Assembly (NCBI GenBank): GCA_902803585.1
Contig: CADCQO010000054.1
Span: 1 to 30,729 of the forward strand
Direction of reading: 5' to 3'
Length of the DNA stretch: 30,729 nt
Origin: an uncultured Ruminococcus sp.
GTDB lineage: Bacteria > Bacillota > Clostridia > Oscillospirales > Acutalibacteraceae
Shown piece after piece: positions 1-6,838 of the stretch. The notes beneath the pieces are model-generated. The model was not told the origin of the DNA, did not search any database, and saw nothing but the letters and a program-made list of their open reading frames with translations. A program made the translations under genes and the position numbers. Each line of letters starts with the position of its first letter. Positions within the stretch are counted from its first letter, which is position 1.

Positions 1-975
1 AAATAAACCCAGTACAAAATTGTTTTTCAGCAACAGGAACAGGATTGTTCCCAGAACACCGCCGCACAATCCGTAAAAAATACTTTCCGAAAGCAGCAGT
101 ACACCAGTTCCCCTGATACTTCCTCCAATGCTTCTGAGCATTCCGATCACAGACATTCTTTCGTTAACGATATGCTTTGACATCGAAACAACGATAAAAC
201 ATACCATCAGGAATACTACCGCAAAAATGAGATAATAGATATTCAGCATACTGTTCATGGTATCGTCTGAATCCATAGAGTCTGTGCTGATAAAAATATG
301 GTCAGGGTATTTCTGACTCAGCAGCACCATGTTTTCGCTGATTTTATCGTTCGGCGTATCGACATATATGGTATGAAAACTGCCGTTTTCACTGTCGCCA
401 ATTTCATTGCTGAGTTCCGGTGTAACAACAATCGACATCGGAAAATTTTTCATAAAACGTGTTGCCGGTACAACCTGAAGAATTTTCAGCGCATATTTTT
501 TTCCATCCTCTCCTTCAAACTCTAAAGTGTCACCGACTTTTTTATCAAACTGCTGCGCAACTACTTGTGTAATGGTGGCACCGTTTTCGGTGGGAAAAAC
601 TGAATCTATCATACCCATTTGATGAGCAAGTTTTGTATCCATGCCCATAACATTAACCGAAATCAGAGAAACATAGTTGAAATACTGTTCATTCGGTACA
701 GTTTTCCTGAAGCCTGATATCGCCACGCCAAGCACACGGCTGCCTGCCGGAAGGTCGCTTTGCTCCACTTGTATCTTTCCCTTCACACACGAAATGATGG
801 TGTCAGCATCACCGTAATTTGACCTGAAATAATCCCGCAATCCGTTTTGTGCCGAATGAATACCAGCAATACAGAACAGGGCTGCAAATGCTGCTGCTGC
901 CAGTGACAGTATAATAATTGCTGTGCGAAGGGGCTTGCTGATTACATTACGAAGTACCAATTTTGCTCTTATCAT
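1..975 (-). CDS. FtsX-type ABC transporter permease (partial, C-terminus off left edge)
   Basis: Reading the minus strand from the ATG at 975 gives about 325 uninterrupted codons that leave the window at position 1. The protein starts MIRAKLVLRNVISKPLRTA, followed by a hydrophobic segment (about residues 18-40). A long extracytoplasmic domain comes next (about 40-240), then a second membrane segment (LIFAVVFLMVCFIVVSM), a basic cytoplasmic loop containing ERMSVIGMLRSIGGS, and a third segment. This order, with the 'ER..IG.LR..G' loop, is typical of FtsX/MacB-like permeases of peptide or lipoprotein exporters. No ATPase gene is visible; it may lie beyond the left edge. The start lies 4 nt past the stop of the M13 peptidase gene, whose last codons hold a G-rich ribosome binding site (GGGTGTGGTG), so the two genes are co-transcribed and probably translationally coupled. 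The family is fairly certain; the substrate is unknown. Confidence 0.85.
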   Translation of the reverse strand, partial: MIRAKLVLRNVISKPLRTAIIILSLAAAAFAALFCIAGIHSAQNGLRDYFRSNYGDADTIISCVKGKIQVEQSDLPAGSRVLGVAISGFRKTVPNEQYFNYVSLISVNVMGMDTKLAHQMGMIDSVFPTENGATITQVVAQQFDKKVGDTLEFEGEDGKKYALKILQVVPATRFMKNFPMSIVVTPELSNEIGDSENGSFHTIYVDTPNDKISENMVLLSQKYPDHIFISTDSMDSDDTMNSMLNIYYLIFAVVFLMVCFIVVSMSKHIVNERMSVIGMLRSIGGSIRGTGVLLLSESIFYGLCGGVLGTILFLLLKNNFVLGLF

Positions 976-979
976 TTTT

Positions 980-2959
980 TCACCACACCCTTATTCTGTC
1001 ATCCGGAGATACATACATTTTGTCGGTTTCCTTAATGTCATAAACTTCATAAAATTTATCCATACAGGAAAGAACAGCGTTAACTCTCGCTTCACCCGGA
1101 CTATGCAGTTCTCCGCTCAGCTGCATGACAACACTTTCTACGTTCGTCAAAGCCGCCCACTGCTCCGCTACACCTTCAAACAGCTGCTGAAGCTCCTCTT
1201 TGTTGTCTGTAATATTTGCCAGACACTGCATTGCACCAAGATCAGCAAGATTTTCAGACAACGTCTGCTTGCCGTTAATGCGGTAAACATCCAGCAGCAT
1301 ATAATTGCTGTAATATGCGATTGTCTTTTCCTGTAATGCTGCATAGGCAGTACGTTCTTCCTCACTCAGCCATTCAGGAAGGTAACAGCCGTTTTCGTCA
1401 AAAGTACAGCCATGAGAATCGAACGCATGGTTCATTTCATGGGCGATAATATAACCCAGCATACCAAGATTTCTGTATTCACCCTTTGACAAGTCAAAGT
1501 ATTCGTCGCTCAGTACAGCTGCCGGAATAGTTACCGTATTGACAAAGGGACTATAAACGGCATTGACGGTTATGGGACTCATATCCCATGTGTATCTGTT
1601 AACTGGCTGCGTAAGTTCTGCCATTTGCTGCTGCACTTTGCTCCGATAGATAGCAATGGTATTCATAAGCAGATTGCCGCCGTCTTTCGCTGCTGTTATC
1701 TCAAACGGTGAGCGATAGTCTTTATTGTATCCCAGAAGGAAAATAATGTTGTCCAGTTTGCGCAGGCATTTTGCTTTTGCATCTTCTCCAAGCCTGCTGC
1801 ACTTTGAGATCAGGTCACGGCAGGAGTTCCTGATATCCTCCAGCATTTTTTCGGTGGCGTTGATTTTCTCCGCTGTACAGATTTCCTTACCGTACACAAC
1901 ACCTATTTCTTCTTCCAACTTTTCGGCAACCAGCTTTTTGGCTGATTTGATGGTATTTTTCTCCTTGTTCTGCTCTGAGCCGGAATCCTGCATATAGGAC
2001 GGCGGCAGTACAGATTGATAATTGAACATCAGGCAAGCCAGACAGTAATCCTTCATCTCCCGCAAATGTTCCGGTGTCAGATATTCATTGATTTTCTCCA
2101 TATGACCTACATCAAATACAATCAGATGATCTACATCAAATCCAAAGACCTGTAAAAGGTTGTCTGTATCAATGTTTGTCAACAGCTGTCTGAGCTGTTC
2201 TTTTGTATAAGGATTGTAGTGCTTGTCCATTTCCTGCATAAGATCCGAGTCCATCGATGCCCTCATGATTTCACTCATCATTTTGGCAACATTTTTAGCT
2301 CTTTGCTTTGCTTCAACAGGGTCAACCTGCAGGGCATTGAGCACATTTTCTGTCAGTTTGCCAACTTCCTGACTGCCTGCGTATGTTCTGGTAAAGTTTT
2401 CCTTCATGTTTCCGCAGGTATTCATCATTCTGAGAGATACCTCATACACGGAAGTATCAATACAATCGGGAGCTACCTTAAAGTTAAAAAAGGCAGCTGT
2501 TCCGTAGTCATGATACATCGCACTGAGTGCAGTCATCATTTCATCGGGCGTCTGGCAGCTTTCAATCATACCGACTACCGGCATCAATGCACTGATTCCG
2601 GCTTTTTCTCTGGCATCGGTATCAAGATACTGCTCATACATTTCCCTGATGTCATACTCAAAGATATCTGTTGAAGAAGTGTTTTTTACACATTTGTCGA
2701 TAATGTCAGAAACTTTTTCTTCCATATGATATTCAATATTATCCAAAGTACCGAACCGGAATTTTCCAGGAGGCATCTGACCATGTGTAATATAATCAAA
2801 ATTCACATAGCCGTAGTAATTTTCCTTAACAGAAGGCCGCTGAGGAGGCGTTGACACCGTCTTTTTTTCCGGCATAACAGGTGCTTCTGGTGCACATGAT
2901 GAGCAGCAGAAAGGAAGCATCAGTATGACCGTCAGGAAAAAGAGCCATTTTTTTCTCAT
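980..2959 (-). CDS. M13-family (neprilysin/PepO-like) zinc metallopeptidase lipoprotein
   Basis: The 659-residue product has the length of M13 peptidases. The zinc motif HEMNH lies at 507-511 (H507, E508, H511), and ENLAD at 569-573 supplies the third ligand E569 and the conserved D573. The C-terminus (MYVSPDDRIRVW) matches the family's usual ending. The N-terminus is a lipoprotein signal: basic MRKKW, a hydrophobic stretch, then Cys residues in a CCSSC lipobox near residue 20. The enzyme should therefore be anchored outside the cytoplasmic membrane and cleave peptides there. The start is supported by AAAGGG at 2968-2973 and a strong upstream promoter. It is the first gene of an operon with the FtsX-type permease. 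A shared role in sensing, exporting or degrading extracellular peptides is inference. Family assignment is secure; the substrate is unknown. Confidence 0.93.
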   Translation of the reverse strand: MRKKWLFFLTVILMLPFCCSSCAPEAPVMPEKKTVSTPPQRPSVKENYYGYVNFDYITHGQMPPGKFRFGTLDNIEYHMEEKVSDIIDKCVKNTSSTDIFEYDIREMYEQYLDTDAREKAGISALMPVVGMIESCQTPDEMMTALSAMYHDYGTAAFFNFKVAPDCIDTSVYEVSLRMMNTCGNMKENFTRTYAGSQEVGKLTENVLNALQVDPVEAKQRAKNVAKMMSEIMRASMDSDLMQEMDKHYNPYTKEQLRQLLTNIDTDNLLQVFGFDVDHLIVFDVGHMEKINEYLTPEHLREMKDYCLACLMFNYQSVLPPSYMQDSGSEQNKEKNTIKSAKKLVAEKLEEEIGVVYGKEICTAEKINATEKMLEDIRNSCRDLISKCSRLGEDAKAKCLRKLDNIIFLLGYNKDYRSPFEITAAKDGGNLLMNTIAIYRSKVQQQMAELTQPVNRYTWDMSPITVNAVYSPFVNTVTIPAAVLSDEYFDLSKGEYRNLGMLGYIIAHEMNHAFDSHGCTFDENGCYLPEWLSEEERTAYAALQEKTIAYYSNYMLLDVYRINGKQTLSENLADLGAMQCLANITDNKEELQQLFEGVAEQWAALTNVESVVMQLSGELHSPGEARVNAVLSCMDKFYEVYDIKETDKMYVSPDDRIRVW

Positions 2960-3002
2960 AAGTTACACCCTTTCATGAATGAATTTAATAACACTCTTTA
3001 CA

Positions 3003-3031
3003 ATTATATCACATTTTTTGAACATATTCAA
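3003..3031 (-). promoter_or_regulatory. Sigma-A-type promoter of the M13 peptidase operon
   Basis: On the minus strand TTGAAT (3026-3031) is followed after exactly 17 bp by TATAAT (3003-3008). This places transcription start about 35 nt upstream of the peptidase ATG. The flanks are very AT-rich. Confidence 0.75.
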
Positions 3032-3261
3032 TATATTTTAACAAATTAGTTATCATCAGTTAGCAAAAATTTCCTTATTCCCGAAATTACGCAAAATATT
3101 GAGAAATATCAGGATCTGGATTTCTGCGTTGTCGTGCTGTAAAATATGATCGTTCCGACACACCTCACTGAACTGGATTCGGACTTTGCCATTCTGCGTT
3201 TCTCACTTTCAATCCTGAGTTGAAATAATTCCACTTGCTGCCGAAATTTTTAAAAAAATTA
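3032..3261. other. Intergenic region without a recognisable gene
   Basis: This stretch lies between the divergent promoters of the peptidase operon and ddh. On the minus strand a frame of about 50 codons stays open from roughly 3215 to 3057 and ends in TGA, but it has no ATG start with a ribosome binding site and no recognised motif. It may be a gene relic or chance. No tRNA-like or riboswitch-like structure was found. Confidence 0.4.
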
Positions 3262-3290
3262 TTGACATCAAAGAATTTTGTTTCTATACT
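3262..3290 (+). promoter_or_regulatory. Sigma-A-type promoter of ddh
   Basis: A perfect -35 TTGACA (3262-3267), a 17-bp spacer and TATACT (3285-3290) precede the gene. Transcription should start near 3297, leaving a leader of about 28 nt. That is too short for a lysine riboswitch, so strong constitutive expression is the simplest reading. Confidence 0.88.
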
Positions 3291-3324
3291 ATTATTATAA
3301 TTTTTCTGAAGGAGTTTTGTTGCT

Positions 3325-4311
3325 ATGAAAACAAGAATAGGTATCCTGGGCTATGGCAATCTCGGCAAAGGTGCAGAAATTGCTATTGCCGGTGCAGATG
3401 ATATGGAGCTTGCCGCTGTGTTTACAAGACGCAGCCCCGCCGATGTAAAGATTCTCACAGAGGGTGTGCCGGTGGTGCAGGCTGAGGAGATCGAAAAATG
3501 GACTGACAAAATTGATGTGCTGATTCTCTGCGGAGGCAGTGCTACCGATTTGCCGGTACAGACACCGAAATATGCTTCCCTTTTTAATGTCATTGACAGT
3601 TTCGATACACACGCAAAAATCCCTGAGCATTTCAATAATGTGGATAAGGCAGCCAAAGAAAGCGGTCATGTTGCAATGATTTCCGTAGGCTGGGATCCCG
3701 GTATGTTCTCGCTGAACAGAGTGTATGCCAATGCCATTCTCCCCGATGGAAAGGATTATACTTTCTGGGGTAAAGGCGTTAGTCAGGGACATTCTGATGC
3801 CGTCAGAAGAATTCAGGGTGTCAAAAATGCCAAGCAGTACACGATTCCGATTGAAGCGGCTTTGGAGGCTGTCAGAAACGGTGAAGACCCTGAACTCAGC
3901 ACAAGAGAAAAGCACCTCAGAGAATGTTTCGTTGTTCTGGAGGAAGGTGCAGATGCTGCCGCTGTGGAAAAGCAGATCAAGGAAATGCCGAATTACTTTG
4001 CTGATTACGATACCATTGTACATTTCATCAGTGAGGAAGAATTTAACGCCAACCACAGCGGTATGGCACACGGCGGTTTTGTTTTCCGTTCCGGCAAAAC
4101 TGGTCTGAAGAAGGAAAACAAACACATTATTGAGTACCGCATTAAGCTGGATTCCAACCCTGAATTCACAACAAGCGTTCTGATCGCTTATGCGAGAGCT
4201 GTCAAGAAAATGTATGATGAGGGTCAGCGTGGCTGCAAGACCGTTCTGGATGTACCGCCCGCTTATCTTTGCACACAGTCCGGTGACGAATTGAGAGCAC
4301 ATTTCCTTTAA
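3325..4311 (+). CDS. ddh: meso-diaminopimelate D-dehydrogenase
   Basis: This NADPH-dependent enzyme reductively aminates tetrahydrodipicolinate directly to meso-2,6-diaminopimelate, the one-step branch of lysine and peptidoglycan precursor synthesis. It acts in the cytoplasm as a homodimer. The 328-residue length is typical. The N-terminal Rossmann motif reads GILGYGNLGKGAE, followed by AAVFTRR, which suits NADP binding. Family stretches include LCGGSATDLP, IDSFDTHAKIPEHF, ISVGWDPGMFS, FWGKGVSQGHSDA and the substrate-domain segment NHSGMAHGGF. AAGGAG at 3309-3314 lies 10 nt before the ATG. The gene is monocistronic: a near-consensus promoter lies upstream and a hairpin terminator directly downstream. 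Neighbours are unrelated to lysine synthesis. The presence of this branch fits many Clostridia and Bacteroidetes. Confidence 0.96.
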   Translation: MKTRIGILGYGNLGKGAEIAIAGADDMELAAVFTRRSPADVKILTEGVPVVQAEEIEKWTDKIDVLILCGGSATDLPVQTPKYASLFNVIDSFDTHAKIPEHFNNVDKAAKESGHVAMISVGWDPGMFSLNRVYANAILPDGKDYTFWGKGVSQGHSDAVRRIQGVKNAKQYTIPIEAALEAVRNGEDPELSTREKHLRECFVVLEEGADAAAVEKQIKEMPNYFADYDTIVHFISEEEFNANHSGMAHGGFVFRSGKTGLKKENKHIIEYRIKLDSNPEFTTSVLIAYARAVKKMYDEGQRGCKTVLDVPPAYLCTQSGDELRAHFL

Positions 4312-4324
4312 TATTCAAAAAAAC

Positions 4325-4350
4325 AGCCGTCCGTTATACAGCGGGCGGCT
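4325..4350 (+). terminator. Rho-independent terminator after ddh
   Basis: A 9-bp stem, AGCCGTCCG (4325-4333) with CGGGCGGCT (4342-4350) including one G-T pair, encloses an 8-nt loop. It is followed by a T-rich stretch and begins 13 nt after the ddh stop. Confidence 0.8.
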
Positions 4351-4532
4351 TACTTTATCAGTGATGCAAAAAAACAGCGGCTGAATGGAATTTCACATGA
4401 GGTGCAAAAACAGAAACATTGTCAGATTTTGGACTGCATAGGAGCGGTAAACGGGCACACACTAAGGTTGTACAAATTATCTTATCGTTTTTTTGTACGA
4501 ACTGCCTATACCATTCTGAGGAGTCGTTTGTC

Positions 4533-4985
4533 ATGAAAAAATGGATTTTTACTTTCTGTACGGTTCTGTTGGTGTGTTTCAGCATGACGGCCTGTAAATC
4601 CAATGAGGATAACCGCACAGAAAATACCGCTTCTGCCCCTAATGTTTCGGAAATGCCAAATGTCAGCCGTGATAACATCGCTGCAGAAATGCCTGCCAAC
4701 AATGGTGTCGTGACTGACAGCAATGGTATTATCGGAGATGCAGATGATACGGTACCCTCTCAGCACAATCCTGTCGGAGATGCTGTCGAAAATGCCGGCG
4801 ATACTATCAATCATGCCGCTGACAAGGTCGGGGACACGGTATCTGACATCACAAGCAACGCAGGCAATATTGTGTCCAATGTCACAAGCAATGTTGGCGA
4901 CACTATTTCTGATATTGCTGACAACGCAGGCGATGTTGTGGAAGACGCTGCCGATAATGCCAGCCAAACAACGGACAGCCGCTGA
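4533..4985 (+). CDS. Small putative lipoprotein with 11-residue repeats
   Basis: The 150-residue product starts with a clear lipoprotein signal: MKK, a hydrophobic stretch and lipobox SMTAC, with C21 as the lipid-modified Cys. Residues 22-80 are polar, Asn/Asp/Ser-rich and probably disordered. Residues 81-142 hold five and a half 11-residue repeats. The start at 4533 is chosen because GAGGAG (4518-4523) lies 9 nt before it and the signal peptide then begins correctly; an upstream in-frame ATG at 4419 would bury the signal. A strong terminator follows. No convincing promoter was found in 4360-4532. I do not recognise a named family. The repeats resemble amphipathic 11-mer helices of LEA-like or apolipoprotein-like proteins in pattern only. 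A membrane-surface, stress or envelope role is a guess. Confidence 0.8.
   Translation: MKKWIFTFCTVLLVCFSMTACKSNEDNRTENTASAPNVSEMPNVSRDNIAAEMPANNGVVTDSNGIIGDADDTVPSQHNPVGDAVENAGDTINHAADKVGDTVSDITSNAGNIVSNVTSNVGDTISDIADNAGDVVEDAADNASQTTDSR
4773..4958 (+). repeat. Tandem 33-bp (11-residue) coding repeats
   Basis: Residues 81-142 of the lipoprotein form one 7-residue partial unit and five 11-residue units with consensus [VA]GDTVSDxxxN. Gly-Asp, or Gly-Asn in one unit, starts each repeat after Val or Ala, and Asn or Lys ends it. Aliphatic residues recur at positions 1, 5 and 8, as expected for an amphipathic helix with 11-residue periodicity. Confidence 0.8.
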
Positions 4986-5008
4986 AATATCCGATAGGGA
5001 ACAATGCC

Positions 5009-5044
5009 AACCTCTGACTGTATTTTCACAGTCGGAGGTTTTTT
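5009..5044 (+). terminator. Rho-independent terminator after the repeat lipoprotein
   Basis: A 12-bp stem, AACCTCTGACTG (5009-5020) with CAGTCGGAGGTT (5029-5040) including one G-T pair, encloses an 8-nt loop and is followed by a run of T. Confidence 0.88.
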
Positions 5045-5080
5045 GTCGTACTTTCCGTTCTTTACCGCACCTTCTGCGCA

Positions 5081-5086
5081 TATAAT
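5081..5086 (+). promoter_or_regulatory. Possible -10 element of the gene at 5117
   Basis: TATAAT lies 30 nt before the start codon, between a terminator and the gene. No good -35 hexamer sits at the expected distance, so this is only a partial promoter match. Confidence 0.35.
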
Positions 5087-5116
5087 GTATCATTCATCAA
5101 AGAAAGCGGTGGTTAT

Positions 5117-5953
5117 ATGATAGCGGCTCTGACAATAGAAGATCATTCGTCCTCTTCTTTGTGGTCAAAAATCAAAGCGCTTTTCTATCCCTATGAAATT
5201 ACTGCCCGCCTCAGAAAGCAAAATAAAATAACTGTGCTGCACGTCAAATATAGTGATTATCGGGGCAAAATTTACTGGAAAAAGCTCTATCCGTATCTTT
5301 CGGGCTATCATCAGTATGTTTTATGCCCCAAAAGCATTGATTTAAGCGGTACATCACTCAGACGTTTTGAAGATCACGAATACAATCTCCTGCTGATGCG
5401 CAATTTTGTAACGGATATGCTGCAAAAAGCAGACATTCCCCCTCAGAATCTGCGGATTGCCTACTATGATCCGATGGCCGCCTGTCCTTCTGTTGCAGAA
5501 GCCCTGATAGATTACACTTCTCGTCTTACGGTTGTTACAGATATGCCCAAATTTTACGAGAATGAGGCAGAAAGGCTGCTGAAGCTTTTCGGCGTACCGA
5601 TAACTGTCAGCAACTCTCTTGACGCTTTGTCCAATAATGATATCCTGCTGACCAGTGTCCCAGTTACATCTCCTTTGCCCTTATCCGCCCATACAATTGT
5701 TTTTTCGGCTGAACCGCCCCGCACTGCCGTAAGAAGCACTGTCATTTATGACTATTTTGTCAGTGTACCTTATAAATATCAGCGCCTTCAGCCGCAAGAT
5801 ATCGGAAATGCCTATTTTCTTTCCGCTTTATACAGCTTGTGCAGGGTAAGGGAACTCGAAAAAATACTGCCTGTCAAGTGCAGTGACGGTCAGGCACTCT
5901 TTACAGCTGAAAGGCTTATACAGCGTCTGCAGTCTTTCCGACAGTCCGCCTGA
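5117..5953 (+). CDS. Hypothetical protein, possible Rossmann-like fold
   Basis: The 278-residue product has no signal peptide or membrane segment and should be cytoplasmic. I do not recognise the family. Alternating hydrophobic strands and helices are visible: KITVLHVKYSD near 37-47, LRIAYYDP near 113-120, RLTVVTDMPKFY followed by a helix and VPITVSNS, then DILLTSVPV and HTIVFSAEPP. This strand order suggests a Rossmann-like alpha/beta core in the second half. No catalytic motif could be named. The ATG follows AAAGCGGTGG, a moderate ribosome binding site. The gene is transcribed alone after a strong terminator and converges on fakB with one base between the two stop codons. A sporulation or cell-division role is possible in Clostridia but nothing here shows it. 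Confidence 0.7.
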   Translation: MIAALTIEDHSSSSLWSKIKALFYPYEITARLRKQNKITVLHVKYSDYRGKIYWKKLYPYLSGYHQYVLCPKSIDLSGTSLRRFEDHEYNLLLMRNFVTDMLQKADIPPQNLRIAYYDPMAACPSVAEALIDYTSRLTVVTDMPKFYENEAERLLKLFGVPITVSNSLDALSNNDILLTSVPVTSPLPLSAHTIVFSAEPPRTAVRSTVIYDYFVSVPYKYQRLQPQDIGNAYFLSALYSLCRVRELEKILPVKCSDGQALFTAERLIQRLQSFRQSA

Positions 5954-5954
5954 A

Positions 5955-6824
5955 TTACCGGTGCTTTGCGTGGAAACTGATACCAACGGTAGAGGGGCCG
6001 CAATGACTTCCTGCTGTGGGGTTAACGTCCACCAATTCAATACGCAGATTATCCCCGAAACATTCCTTCAGCATACGGATAGCTTCTTCTGCCAACTGCG
6101 GGGCATCAGTATGCGCTACAATGACTCTGTGCTTCTCTATATCTTCCTGTAACTCTTCCACATATTTGATAAGACGGGCTAAGGCTTTGGTTCTGCCTTT
6201 TTCTTTGCCGATACTCACCATTTTCCCTTCGCTGTTCATGTAAATGATCGGACGGATTCCCAGAAGCGTTCCCATTGTACCCGCTAATCCGCTGACTCTG
6301 CCGCTCGCTTTGAAAAATTTAAGATCGTCCGCAAAGAAATAGACAGCAAACTTGTCTACCTCTGTTTTTGCCCATTCCAATATTTCTTCGATCGTTTTTC
6401 CCGCTTTGTAAAGATCACCGATTTCCTCTACAATGTTCAGGCTGCCGATGGTAATGGCTTTTGTATCGATCGTATAGAACTGACGTTCGGGATATTTTTC
6501 TTTCAGCTCCCTGACAGCTGCATCCATTGCTTCAAAAGTAGCTGTCATGGCAGCCGAAAAGTGTACATATAAAATGTCATCACCGTTCCGGAAGTGAGGT
6601 TCAAAGTACTTTTTATAGCTGTCCGCGCTGATTGCACTGGTCTTGGGTAAAATACCGCCGCGCAGACTGTCATAAAAAGCATGGGCATCAAATTTTTCAA
6701 AATCCTCGTAGGGATAGGTCGTTTTTCCGTCAATACTGTAAGGCATACTAATGAGATGGTAACCGAATTCTCTGGCTTTTTCGGGTGTGATATCGGTATC
6801 TGTATCGGTAAATAATATCAGCAT
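5955..6824 (-). CDS. fakB: DegV-family fatty-acid-binding protein (FakB type)
   Basis: DegV/FakB proteins hold a fatty acid in a deep pocket and present its carboxyl group to the kinase FakA, giving acyl-phosphate for phospholipid synthesis. The 289-residue length and segments such as LFTDTDTDITPE, ILPKTSAISADSY, YVHFSAAMTATFEA, FFKASGRVSG and AGSHCGPSTVGI follow the family, the last corresponding to the conserved 'SHxGPG' loop. AGGAGG lies just upstream of the ATG, inside a 14-nt gap after the fakA stop. The adjacency to a DAK2 protein, in one operon, strongly supports the FakA/FakB assignment. The fatty acid bound (saturated or unsaturated) cannot be told from sequence. DegV paralogues are often several per genome, so the symbol denotes the class. 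Confidence 0.88.
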   Translation of the reverse strand: MLILFTDTDTDITPEKAREFGYHLISMPYSIDGKTTYPYEDFEKFDAHAFYDSLRGGILPKTSAISADSYKKYFEPHFRNGDDILYVHFSAAMTATFEAMDAAVRELKEKYPERQFYTIDTKAITIGSLNIVEEIGDLYKAGKTIEEILEWAKTEVDKFAVYFFADDLKFFKASGRVSGLAGTMGTLLGIRPIIYMNSEGKMVSIGKEKGRTKALARLIKYVEELQEDIEKHRVIVAHTDAPQLAEEAIRMLKECFGDNLRIELVDVNPTAGSHCGPSTVGISFHAKHR

Positions 6825-6838
6825 ATTGAACCTCCTGC

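Noticed and set aside
3291..3324. Lysine riboswitch in the ddh leader
   Set aside because: The promoter at 3262-3290 leaves only about 28 nt of leader, far too short for the element.
3295..4302. Long minus-strand frame opposite ddh
   Set aside because: It lies fully antisense to a well-recognised enzyme, carries no recognisable motif and its composition is that of a shadow frame.
4419..4532. Upstream start for the repeat lipoprotein
   Set aside because: It would add 38 residues before a perfect signal peptide, and the GAGGAG site fits the start at 4533.
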